Assembly: GCA_963701385.1 (NCBI GenBank)
Contig: CAVOZW010000001.1
Location: 124,001-188,000, forward strand
From: B30-G6 sp963701385
GTDB taxonomy: Bacteria; Desulfobacterota; Desulfobacteria; Desulfobacterales; B30-G6
DNA: 64,000 nucleotides
Direction of reading: 5' to 3'
Each line of letters begins with the position of its first letter. Within the stretch, counting starts at the first letter, position 1. The notes under the pieces were generated by a model. That model worked only from the letters and a program-made list of their open reading frames with translations. It was not told the origin of the DNA and searched no databases. The translations under genes were made by a program, and so were the position numbers. This document shows, one piece after another, positions 26,614 through 35,675 of this stretch.

Positions 26614-29343
26614 ATGATTGGTATCACTTCATATGGCGTATATATACCGCGCCTAAGACTGGACAGGATGTCCATTTTTCAAGGAATGGGCTGGTTTGCA
26701 CCTGCCATTATGATGGTCGCCCAGGGAGAACGGTCCATGTGTAACTGGGATGAAGACACCCTTACGATGGCTGTTGCTGCTGCAAGAGACTGTTTGAAGG
26801 GCATGGACAAGCACAGCCTGGACGGTCTCTATCTGGCGTCCACGACCCTGCCCTTTGCTGATCGTCAGAATGCCGGTATCGTGTCGGCCGCACTGAATCT
26901 GGGCAGCAATCTGATTACGTCTGATTTTGCAGCCTCTCAGAAAGCCGGCAGCACCGCCCTAATCACGGCACTCGAATCGGTAAAGAGCGGCGAGCGAAGG
27001 AACATCCTGGTGGCGGCATCTGACAGCCGCGAAACCAAAACCGCTTACTTTTATGAAATGTGGTTTGGTGACGGCGCGGCCGCCTTTGTCGTAGGAAACA
27101 CCGATGTCATCGCAAATTACAAGGGATCCTTTTCCGTAGCACACGATTTTGTGGATCATTACAGAGGCGCCCGCAAACAGTTTGACTACATGTGGGAAGA
27201 GCGCTGGACCCGTGATGCCGGTTATGGAAAGATCATCCCGGAAGCCGTAAACGGGCTTCTGGATAAACTCGGTATGACCATGGCGCAGGTGGATAAGCTG
27301 GCCTACCCGTGCTTTTTCAAAGGCGACCATCGCAAAATTGCCAAGGACCTGGGAGCTTCAGCGGACAAATTGATAGACAACCAGCACGAAGTCTGCGGCG
27401 AGACCGGTACGGCTCACCCGTTCTTAATGATGACCGCTGCCCTGGAATCGTCCAAACCCGGGGACCACATTCTCATGGCCGGCTTCGGCCAGGGATGCAA
27501 CGCGCTCATGTTCGAGGTGACCGACCAGATTACCCGGTTGGCGCCCCGCAACGGATTTGAGGGTGCCATCAACCATAAAAAAACCATTCACAATTACCAG
27601 AAGTGGCTGAAATTCCGTAACCTGATTCAGACGGAAATGGGCATTCGCGCCGAAGCCCCGACCCAGACAGCCACCACGGTTCTCTGGCGCAAAAACAAGA
27701 TGATCCTTGGGTTGGTGGGTGGCAAATGCAAGGCCTGTGGAACACCCCAGTTTCCCAAAATGGATATCTGCGTGAATCCGGACTGCGGCGCGGTCCACAG
27801 CCAGGATGATTACGAATTTGCCGACGAGCCGGCCAAAGTGAAAACCTTCACCGGGGATCTGCTGTCGGTATCGGTCGACCCGCCGGCCATTTACGGCATG
27901 GTTCAGTTTGATGTCGGTGGCCGGATGATGGCGGATTACACGGACTGTGTCCTGGATGAGATCCGGGTCGGTTTACCGGTACGCATGGAATTCAAACGCA
28001 AGGGCGTGGACAAGGATCGCGGCTTTAGCAACTATTTCTGGAAAGCGGTACCCATTCCCGGAGCGGCTGCGGCGGAAGATCAGATTTCCTTTGACGGCCG
28101 GGTTGCCGTCGTGACCGGCGCAGGCGCAGGCCTGGGACGCGCATATGCCCTGGCCCTGGCCAAACAGGGGGCCAAAGTGGTGGTCAACGACCTGGGAGGC
28201 GCCAGGGACGGCTCCGGGCAAGGTTCTGCATCCCCTGCAGAAAAGGTGGTTGCCGAGATCAAGGCCCTTGGCGGAGAAGCCGTTGCCAATTATGACAACG
28301 TCGCCACACCCGAGGGGGGTGAAAATGTCGTCAAGACAGCTCTCGACACCTACGGCTCCGTAGACATTGTGATCAACAATGCCGGCATCCTGAGAGATAA
28401 AAGCTTCCTGAAAATGGAACCAGATAACTGGCAGGCGGTTCTAGCCGTGCACCTGAACGGCGCCTACCATGTCACCCGCCCGGCCATGTCGGTCATGAAA
28501 GAAAAGGGCTATGGCAGGATCGTGATGACGACATCAGCCGCCGGCCTTTACGGTAACTTTGGACAAACCAACTATTCGGCCGCCAAGATGGGCCTCGTCG
28601 GGCTGATGAACACCCTCAAGCTGGAGGGAGAGAAATATAATATCAAGGTCAACACCATCGCCCCCATCGCGGCTTCGCGGCTGACGGAGGATGTCATGCC
28701 GCCTGAACTTTTTGAAAAATCGAAACCGGAGTTTGTCTCTCCCCTGGTGATGTTCCTGGCCAGTGAAGCATGCCAGGCGTCCGGCAGTATTTTCAATGTG
28801 GGGATGGGATACTTCAACCGCGCGGCCATCCACACGGGTCCCGGGGTCCAGCTGGGAGACCTGGACAATCTGCCGACACCCGAGATGATCCGGGAAAACA
28901 TGGATGCCATCAACTCCCTCGAGGGCGCCAGGGAAATGGCAGATGCCAATGCCGCCATATTTGCCCTGATAGCCCCACCTGCCGAGACCGAACATGCACA
29001 ACCGGCGCAAGACAGCGGTGACAATCTCAGTGTAGCGGCTTGTTTTGACGGCATGAAAGCCACCTTCAATTCCGCGGCAGCCGAAGGTGTCAATGTGGTG
29101 TTTCAATTCAGCATTTCAGGTCAGGGCGGCGGTGAATGGTCCTGCGTCATCAAAGACAAGACCTGCACCATCGAGAAAGGCACCCACGAAAAACCCGTCT
29201 GCACACTCAAAATGGCGGACAATGATTTTCTGGATATGATGACGGGAAAACTCCCGGCAATGCAGGCTTACACGTCCGGTAAACTGCAGATCGAAGGGGA
29301 TATTCTCAAGTCGCAGCTGATTGAAAAACTATTTACGGTCTAA
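26614..29343 (+). CDS. HMG-CoA synthase-like / DUF35 / SDR / SCP2 four-part fusion
   Basis: 909 residues; the ATG has GAGGAG upstream, and a 175-nt leader contains imperfect hairpins. Residues 1-330 are a thiolase-fold domain related to HMG-CoA synthase; the segment expected to carry the nucleophilic Cys (family NACYGG) reads FAASQKAGSTAL, so Ser appears to replace it, while His and Gly-rich segments (GETGTAHPF, GFGQGCNALMF) remain. Residues 345-485 are a DUF35 unit: zinc ribbon CKACG...CVNPDC plus OB fold. Residues 492-745 are an SDR with VTGAGAGLGR and NYSAAKM. Residues 800-909 are SCP2. The SDR-SCP2 half is closely similar to that of the preceding gene. In archaea, thiolase, HMGCS and DUF35 form one channelled complex; a thiolase gene follows here. 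Exact reaction unknown. Confidence 0.88.
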   Translation: MIGITSYGVYIPRLRLDRMSIFQGMGWFAPAIMMVAQGERSMCNWDEDTLTMAVAAARDCLKGMDKHSLDGLYLASTTLPFADRQNAGIVSAALNLGSNLITSDFAASQKAGSTALITALESVKSGERRNILVAASDSRETKTAYFYEMWFGDGAAAFVVGNTDVIANYKGSFSVAHDFVDHYRGARKQFDYMWEERWTRDAGYGKIIPEAVNGLLDKLGMTMAQVDKLAYPCFFKGDHRKIAKDLGASADKLIDNQHEVCGETGTAHPFLMMTAALESSKPGDHILMAGFGQGCNALMFEVTDQITRLAPRNGFEGAINHKKTIHNYQKWLKFRNLIQTEMGIRAEAPTQTATTVLWRKNKMILGLVGGKCKACGTPQFPKMDICVNPDCGAVHSQDDYEFADEPAKVKTFTGDLLSVSVDPPAIYGMVQFDVGGRMMADYTDCVLDEIRVGLPVRMEFKRKGVDKDRGFSNYFWKAVPIPGAAAAEDQISFDGRVAVVTGAGAGLGRAYALALAKQGAKVVVNDLGGARDGSGQGSASPAEKVVAEIKALGGEAVANYDNVATPEGGENVVKTALDTYGSVDIVINNAGILRDKSFLKMEPDNWQAVLAVHLNGAYHVTRPAMSVMKEKGYGRIVMTTSAAGLYGNFGQTNYSAAKMGLVGLMNTLKLEGEKYNIKVNTIAPIAASRLTEDVMPPELFEKSKPEFVSPLVMFLASEACQASGSIFNVGMGYFNRAAIHTGPGVQLGDLDNLPTPEMIRENMDAINSLEGAREMADANAAIFALIAPPAETEHAQPAQDSGDNLSVAACFDGMKATFNSAAAEGVNVVFQFSISGQGGGEWSCVIKDKTCTIEKGTHEKPVCTLKMADNDFLDMMTGKLPAMQAYTSGKLQIEGDILKSQLIEKLFTV

Positions 29344-29379
29344 ATTCAGAGCGTGAAGTTGGATTAATGGAGGAATATA

Positions 29380-30589
29380 ATGGCAACAGGAATTAAAGAT
29401 AAAATCGCTATCATCGGTATGGGCTGCACGCGCTTCGGGGAACGCTGGGATGTGGGTGCGGAAGAACTGATGGTGGAAGCATTTCAGGAATGTCTGGCCG
29501 ATGCCGGCATCGAAAAAAAAGAGATCGAGGCTGCCTGGTTCGGCAGTTGCCTGGACGAGGTCAATGTGGGCAAAAGTGCGCTGCCTTTATCGATGACACT
29601 GAGACTGCCCATGATACCCGTAACACGGGTCGAAAATTTTTGTGCAACAGGTACCGAGGCGTTTCGCGGGGCCTGCTATGCAGTTGCATCGGGTGCTTAC
29701 GACATCTGTTTGGCCCTGGGTGCTGAAAAACTAAAAGACACCGGCTACGGGGGCTTACCCAGCTTTACCGGGTCCAACGCCGGGACCCTTACCTGGCAGT
29801 GGTTTCCCAAACTTGACGGCACCGGGCTCGTTTGCGCAACTCGCCAGCGCCTATGCCGCCAAATACAAGGTCAAAGACCAGGATCTGAAACGGGCCATGG
29901 CCCATGTGTCGGCTAAAAGCCATGCCAACGGCGTCCTCAACCCCAAGGCCCACCTGAAAAAAGCGGTGACGGAAGATCAAATCATGGCAGCGCCCATTAT
30001 TGCACACCCCCTGGGTCTCTTTGACTGCTGCGGCGTCAGTGATGGTGCTGCCTGCGCCATCGTGACGACACCCGAAATCGCAAGGAAGATGGGCAAGAAG
30101 GATTTCATCACCGTCAAGGCACTTCAGCTGGCACTGAGCAGCGGGGAAGAACTCGGCTACAACAGCTGGGACGGCGATCATTTTATGACCACCAGCAAGT
30201 GTAGCACCAAGGCATACCAGGAAGCGGGAATCGACAATCCCCGCGAAGATATCAGCATGATGGAGGTTCACGATTGCTTTTCGATAACGGAACTGGTCAC
30301 CTATGAAGACCTTCATATTTCCGAAAGAGGACAGGCCGTCAAGGATGTCATGAACGGGTTTTATGACAAGGACGGTCAGGTTCCCTGCCAGGTGGACGGC
30401 GGTCTCAAGTGTTTCGGCCATCCCATCGGGGCTTCCGGTCTGCGTATGCTTTACGAAATGTATCTGCAGCTGCACGGGCGGGCGGATAAACGCCAGATCG
30501 AAAACCCGAAATTTGGTTTGACCCACAACCTGGGTGGATTTCCGGCCATGAATGTGTGCAGCATTTCGATTATCGGCAAATACGAGTGA
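29380..30589 (+). CDS. SCPx-type thiolase (one frameshift)
   Basis: About 402 residues across one frame change near 29820 (first frame from ATG 29380, second to TGA 30589). The nucleophile is visible in VENFCATGTEAF. HDCFSITELVTYEDL is the hallmark of the sterol-carrier-protein-x thiolase group, and GHPIGASGL and HNLGGFPAMN supply the later active-site loops. It should cleave a 3-ketoacyl-CoA (or condense in reverse). Unlike animal SCPx it lacks a fused SCP2 domain; in this operon SCP2 sits on the two preceding proteins instead. It follows the four-part fusion by 36 nt and may dock on its DUF35 domain. The single frame change is probably a sequence error. Confidence 0.85.
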
Positions 30590-30617
30590 TGCCAGGACCG
30601 GCATCACTCGTATTTGC
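30576..30617 (+). promoter_or_regulatory. 18-bp perfect hairpin across the thiolase stop codon
   Basis: Arms GCAAATACGAGTGATGCC (30576-30593) and its exact complement (30600-30617) with a 6-nt loop. It begins inside the last codons of the thiolase gene. There is no T-run, so it may protect the upstream mRNA or cause Rho-dependent slowing rather than act as an intrinsic terminator. Confidence 0.6.
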
Positions 30618-30707
30618 ATAAGTGGGGCTTCGCCGCTTAATTTATCGTTGCTTGTTGCTTGAGCCCATAACCTGGAGCCTACCTAACCTAAAACGTAAAA
30701 CACTCAT

Positions 30708-31851
30708 ATGGACATATTACACTATACGGATGCACATAAAGAATTCAGAGAGCGGCTCAGGGCATTCTTGGCCCTGGAAGTGACACCGAATGTCGACCAG
30801 TGGGAAAAGGACGGCATCGAGCCCAAGAGCATCTGGCGCAAGATGGGACAAAAGCGGTTTCCTGTGCACGGATATTCCCCCGGCATATGGCGGTATGGGC
30901 GGCGATTTTCTCTATTCCGTCATCGTTACGGAAGAGCTCTCCCACACCTTCCACACCGGTATGGCCGCTGCCCTTCACTCCGATATCGTGGTGCCCTACA
31001 TCAGCGCATTTGGATCGGAAACCCTCAAACGGAGATACCTCCCGGGCTGTGTTTCAGGCGATATCATCACCGCCGTCGCCATGACAGAACCGGGTGCCGG
31101 CAGCGATCTTGCAAGTATAGCCACCACCGCCGAGGAAGAAGGCGAAGAGGTCATCATCAACGGCTCTAAAACGTTCATTTCCAATGGCATCAACGGAGAA
31201 CTTTTTATCATCGCGGCCAGAGACCCTGCTGTGGAAAACCCCTACCAGGCCATCTCTTTGTACCTTGTTGAAGAGAATACGCCGGGCTTTGAACGGGGTC
31301 GTCATCTTGAAAAAATGGGCTGGTGGAGCCAGGATACGGCAGAGCTCTTTTTTTCAAAGTGCCGGATCCCGACATCCAACCGTCTGGGTGACAAGGGCAT
31401 GGGGTTTCTCATGCTCATGCAGAAACTGCAGCAGGAGCGTCTCATGTGCGCACTTGGGGCGCTCGTGGCCGCTGAGCGGATGGTCGAGTGGATTACCGAC
31501 CACTGCAAGCAGACAAAGGTCTACGGCAGACCTCTTTCAAAAGCCCAGGTTACCCAGTTCGCCCTGGTGGAAATGGCCACCGATATCAAGCTGGGCCGGG
31601 CATTCACGGAAAAGCTGGTGGTTGAGCACATGCAGCGAGAAGATATCATCGTCGAAACATCCATGGCCAAATTCTGGACCACCGAAATGGCCAATCGGAT
31701 AGCGGATCGCAGTATCGACCTGTGTGGGAGCTATGGATCCCTTGAAAAATGCCCCATGGTCCGGGCCTGGCGGGATATTCGGGTAACGCGGATCTTTGCC
31801 GGCACCAACGAAATTATGCGCGGGATAGCGGCCAAGTTTCTGGGGCTATAA
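30708..31851 (+). CDS. Acyl-CoA dehydrogenase (one frameshift)
   Basis: About 381 residues joined across one frame change near 30850 (WRKMGQ... then SGFLCTDIPPAYGG). Family segments are AVAMTEPGAGSDLA (FAD contact), the VIINGSKTFISNG sheet, the helical C-domain, and the terminal RIFAGTNEIMRGI. The medium-chain position for the catalytic Glu (before GT) is Ala here, so, as in long-chain/isovaleryl types, the base is probably the Glu in the helix near ALVAAERMVEW. It would form the 2-enoyl-CoA used by the MaoC fusion. It lies 118 nt after the thiolase, beyond the hairpin. The electron acceptor (ETF) is not encoded in the window. Confidence 0.85.
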
Positions 31852-32034
31852 ATTAAAATATCATTCCAGGTTCTTGATGTTATGGTCTGCAAGTGTAATG
31901 AACTCAGCGAAATGCAATAAGCCCACTACCCCCTTGGCCGCTTGAAACCTGGACCCCTCGAAGCCTTATTGCAAAATGACGAAAATTAAGGATCGGCAAA
32001 CAGTTCGATATGAGGTAAAAAAAAGGAGTAAACA

Positions 32035-33543
32035 ATGGCTAAATACGATGCCATCGTCATCGGGGCAGGCAACGGTGGGTTGACGGCGTCAACCGCATTG
32101 GCCCAGAAGGGACTTAATGTTCTGTTGCTGGAGCGGCACAACGTCCCGGGCGGATGCGCCACAAGTTTTTGCCGGGGCCGATTCGAATTCGAAATTGCCC
32201 TGCACCAACTCAGTGGTCTGGGAACCCCTGGAATGCCAGGCCCCTTGCGAATGGATTTGGACCGCCTGGGCATCTTACAAGATCTGACGTTTGTTGAGAT
32301 AAGCGACCTTTACAGCGTCCAGAATCCCGACGGATTCCATATCGCGTTAAAGCCGGACAAGAAGCAGATCCTGGACGAACTCAAGCATGTCTTCCCCCAT
32401 GAAAAGGAAGCCATCGATGACTTCTTTGATCTGGTCTACCAATATGCCAACGATATGATCGGGGCCTTTGTATTCCGGGACCCTGAAGCGTCAAGAGACA
32501 AATACCCCAACCTCTACCGCTACGCGCTCAAACCCGCCCAATCCGTTATTGACGATTTTTTTTCAGACCCGCTTCTGAAAGCGGTTGTTTCGGTCTATTG
32601 GGGCTATTTGGGTGTGTCCACGGATCAAATGGCTTTTGCATACCTTGCCATGCTTCTCTTTCAGTATATCGAATTCAAACCGTTTCACATAAAGGGCGGA
32701 AGTCAAGCCCTCTCCAACACGATATTAAACAAATTCCTGTCCCACGGTGGCAGCGTTCGATTCAATTGCGGCGCCGCCCAGATCCTGACCGAAGGAGATG
32801 CCGTCCAGGGTGTTGTCACGGAACAGGGGGATGTTGTGGCGTCTGACTATGTTGTCTCCAATGCCTCGCCCATCGTAACCTACGGGCAGTTGATCGGTGA
32901 AGACCAACTACCGGAAAAAACCATCACAGAAGTCAAAAGCCGCCCGTTAAGCACTTCCGCTTTTACCCTGTTTGTCGGTTTCGACTGTGAGCCGGGAGAC
33001 ATCGGTATCAAGGAGTCCACCAATTTTCTCATGCTCAACACGGATATGACCATCCGCAATCATGACCGTATGCGACGACTTGACATCGACGATGAACTCA
33101 TGGTGCTCAGCTGCTATGATGTATCGGATCCGGCGTTCTCGCCTGAGGGCACATGCCAGGCAAACGTCGTCACCTTAAAATATGGTGAACCCTGGCTGCG
33201 ACTCCCACCGCAACAATATCTGGATGTCAAATACCGCTGCGCAGAAAAGATGCTCCAGCGGGTCCAGGCCATATATCCAGATATTCGGGCACATATCGAA
33301 GAAATCGAGGTTGCCACGCCCCTGACCCATATGCGTTATCTGGGACATCCCTTGGGAGCCATTTATGGATATGAACAGCAGACCAGGAATTCTCTTTTCT
33401 TTCAACCCGGACGATACACGCCCATAAAAGGCCTATATTTCGCCGGCTGCTGGACAGGTGACGGCGGGTTTGAACCCACCCTGCGCTCCGGTTTGTCGGC
33501 GGCTAGATCCATCCTCAAACAAATTGAGAATAAAATCGATTAA
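32035..33543 (+). CDS. CrtI/phytoene-desaturase-like FAD oxidoreductase
   Basis: 502 residues with AAAAGGAG before ATG. The dinucleotide-binding loop at the N-terminus reads IVIGAGNGGLTASTALAQKG and is followed by LLERHNVPGGCATSF. The C-terminus ends with the family flavin segment GLYFAGCWTGDGGFEPTLRSG. The group includes carotenoid desaturases and isomerases, retinol saturases and many uncharacterised bacterial reductases or desaturases. Given the adjacent CoA-ester genes, a redox step on a polyisoprenoid or sterol-like chain is possible, but nothing fixes the substrate. 183 nt separate it from the acyl-CoA dehydrogenase, with no gene between. Confidence 0.85.
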   Translation: MAKYDAIVIGAGNGGLTASTALAQKGLNVLLLERHNVPGGCATSFCRGRFEFEIALHQLSGLGTPGMPGPLRMDLDRLGILQDLTFVEISDLYSVQNPDGFHIALKPDKKQILDELKHVFPHEKEAIDDFFDLVYQYANDMIGAFVFRDPEASRDKYPNLYRYALKPAQSVIDDFFSDPLLKAVVSVYWGYLGVSTDQMAFAYLAMLLFQYIEFKPFHIKGGSQALSNTILNKFLSHGGSVRFNCGAAQILTEGDAVQGVVTEQGDVVASDYVVSNASPIVTYGQLIGEDQLPEKTITEVKSRPLSTSAFTLFVGFDCEPGDIGIKESTNFLMLNTDMTIRNHDRMRRLDIDDELMVLSCYDVSDPAFSPEGTCQANVVTLKYGEPWLRLPPQQYLDVKYRCAEKMLQRVQAIYPDIRAHIEEIEVATPLTHMRYLGHPLGAIYGYEQQTRNSLFFQPGRYTPIKGLYFAGCWTGDGGFEPTLRSGLSAARSILKQIENKID

Positions 33544-33687
33544 CTCGGGAATTTCGCAAACCTGATCGGCCCTGGCACAAGGCATTTCAGCCTGAAGCCG
33601 AAGTGATTTACCCTGCCAGGTCGAAGTTGAAAGAACGAAGACTGATGCGAAGGCTGAAGACATCACGAAAAAACGGAATTAACGATA

Positions 33688-33740
33688 TTGAAGAACCTCG
33701 CAGCAAGCTGCGAGGAATGCGCTCGCTGTTGCGGTTCAAA
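33688..33740. repeat. Mosaic dispersed palindromic repeat, short copy
   Basis: It shares the start TTGAAGAACC, the hairpin CCTCGCAGC-AA-GCTGCGAGG and the end GCTCGCTGTTGCGGTTCAAA with 10187-10270, but lacks the second hairpin block. It lies in the 270-nt gap between the CrtI-like gene and the reductase gene. Confidence 0.7.
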
Positions 33741-33813
33741 ATGCTCGCGCTCTTTTTGGCGATTTCTTAACAAAGGTTCTTTTCCGGTTTAACCGGGTTG
33801 GGAGAAGATCATC

Positions 33814-34971
33814 ATGAAAAAGGGTATCTGGGAAGACTTCGACGGATACGAGGGCATCCACGAAGAGATCGAGGCAAGCCGCATCGCCGCCAGCAAACGC
33901 TCGTTTGAATTGGACTATGCCGACCCGTATATCGAAAGACTTCATCCCCATCGCCTGACGCTCACGATCGCCGACATTATCCAGGAAACCCCTACCACAA
34001 AAACGCTTCGGCTGGTGTCCGCACACAATGCGTTGCCGCCCTTTCAGGCAGGACAGTATCTGTCTCTGTTGATTGACGTCGCAGGCGTCCGCACAACCCG
34101 TCCTTACAGCATATCATCCCAGCCGAACCAAATCGGGTATTTTGATATAACGGTAAAACGGGTGGCCAATGGAATGGTATCCAATTTTTTGCTCGACCAT
34201 GTCCGTGTTGGCGACACCCTCGCTGTTTCGGGACCGCATGGAAATTTTTACTTCAATCCACTGTTTCATGACAACAACATGATTTGTATCGCCGGGGGAA
34301 GCGGCATCACACCTTTCATGAGCATGATCCGTGAAATAGTGGACCGTGGTCTGCCACGAATCTTAACCCTTATCTACGGAAATCGACACACAGACGACAT
34401 TATCTTTCATGAACAATTGACAAGCATTTCAAATCGATTTGACAGAATACGTTACATTCCAGTCATCGAGGAAGCATCCCAAGATTATCAGGGCCAATGC
34501 GGTCTCATAACTGCCGACCTCATCAAGAAAGTGGCCGGTGCATCCGAGAGCACAACCTTTTTTCTGTGCGGCCCCCAGGGAATGTATGATTTTTGCCTGC
34601 CCCAGATCGAACACCTGGGCGTAGCACGTCGAAAAATCAGACGGGAGTTGTATGGCCCCCCGCTCGATATCGGCAAAGACCCTGGATGGCCAGAAAGAAT
34701 CGAGCAAGATCGCGTTTTTTCGGTATCGGTTAAAGGCGGTCCAACCATCAGCGCCCCGGCAACCACACCGCTCTTGGTTTCACTCGAAAAAAGCGGGGTC
34801 GTGCCCCCCTCCATCTGCCGATCGGGGGAATGCAGCATGTGCCGCATCAAAATCTTGTCCGGAAAGGTGTACCAGCCCGCCGGTACACCCGTTCGAAAAT
34901 CGGATCACCAATATGGATACGTCCATTCGTGTGTTTCGTATCCCCTCGAGGATTTGGAAATATTGATTTAG
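33814..34971 (+). CDS. Flavin/NAD reductase with C-terminal 2Fe-2S domain
   Basis: 385 residues. An N-terminal extension of about 45 residues precedes the FAD domain (RPYSISSQPNQIGYFDITV). An NAD domain follows (CIAGGSGITPFMSMIRE, FFLCGPQGMYDF), then a plant-type ferredoxin domain at the C-terminus with CRSGECSMCRIKIL and a last cysteine in VHSCVSYP. The order is that of the HCP reductase / phenylacetyl-CoA oxygenase reductase group. It would carry electrons from NAD(P)H to a partner oxidoreductase; the neighbouring CrtI-like flavoprotein is one candidate. Confidence 0.87.
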   Translation: MKKGIWEDFDGYEGIHEEIEASRIAASKRSFELDYADPYIERLHPHRLTLTIADIIQETPTTKTLRLVSAHNALPPFQAGQYLSLLIDVAGVRTTRPYSISSQPNQIGYFDITVKRVANGMVSNFLLDHVRVGDTLAVSGPHGNFYFNPLFHDNNMICIAGGSGITPFMSMIREIVDRGLPRILTLIYGNRHTDDIIFHEQLTSISNRFDRIRYIPVIEEASQDYQGQCGLITADLIKKVAGASESTTFFLCGPQGMYDFCLPQIEHLGVARRKIRRELYGPPLDIGKDPGWPERIEQDRVFSVSVKGGPTISAPATTPLLVSLEKSGVVPPSICRSGECSMCRIKILSGKVYQPAGTPVRKSDHQYGYVHSCVSYPLEDLEILI

Positions 34972-35226
34972 TCTGTAACGCGACTTTCGGGGTTCAAATG
35001 GCTGCGGAATGAATCATGCGTTATACAAACCATAATAACATGGCTGTGGCGGTTATTTTCGCTTTACATTCAGCTAAAATGATTTATTCTTTTCTGTTAT
35101 ACCGGTTGTCAAAAATATATTGCGAATGAAAATCTTGCTTGAGAGGTTCCCGTCGGACCCTTAAGATGACATTCACTCTAAGGCTCTATAATCGTTTATC
35201 AACCGTCTGCAATAAAAGGATAGGCA

Positions 35227-35568
35227 ATGAAATATTCAGTTCCGGACGAATACAAAGCACAGTTCAATACCTTAATCCGGTCGCTGCCTTTAGTGCTTCA
35301 GGAGGACGATAATTTTAAAGAGACTGTCTTGGTCTATCTAAAATTAGGCGGCGTCAGTCTGGCACGTCGCTACGCCGAGACACGCGCCAAATATCTGAAT
35401 GTCGATGTCCTCGAAATCGGGACAGGCCTCCGTTTTCCAAAGGTGCTCGAAGTCAAACAGGAAGACGATAGTGCTGAGGAGGAGGACGATGATGATGATG
35501 ATGACGACGATATTGATGACGATGGAGACGATGACGACGATGCGGCAGAAAAAGAGACCTCCCAATAA
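35227..35568 (+). CDS. Small protein with a poly-acidic tail
   Basis: 113 residues, ATG preceded by AAAGGATAGGCA. Residues 1-75 are helical with an LVYLKLGGVSLARRYAE segment; residues 76-113 are almost only Asp and Glu. The pure GAT/GAC repeat is translated in one consistent frame with a good ribosome site, so the gene is probably real. No family was recognised. The acidic tail could bind cations or a basic partner. A convergent M16 peptidase gene follows. Confidence 0.6.
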   Translation: MKYSVPDEYKAQFNTLIRSLPLVLQEDDNFKETVLVYLKLGGVSLARRYAETRAKYLNVDVLEIGTGLRFPKVLEVKQEDDSAEEEDDDDDDDDDIDDDGDDDDDAAEKETSQ

Positions 35569-35675
35569 TCTCGTATGAACGGATTGAAATGTGGCCCCGA
35601 CACAGCAGTCTGGCCGAAGCTTCAGCGAAAACCGGAGCTTGGGCCAAAAGCTATTTTTAGGATGGCTTTTAAATT

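Noticed and set aside
35460..35560. The GAT/GAC run as a CRISPR or satellite repeat
   Set aside because: It is a codon-level acidic run inside a gene with a good start; there are no spacer-repeat units.
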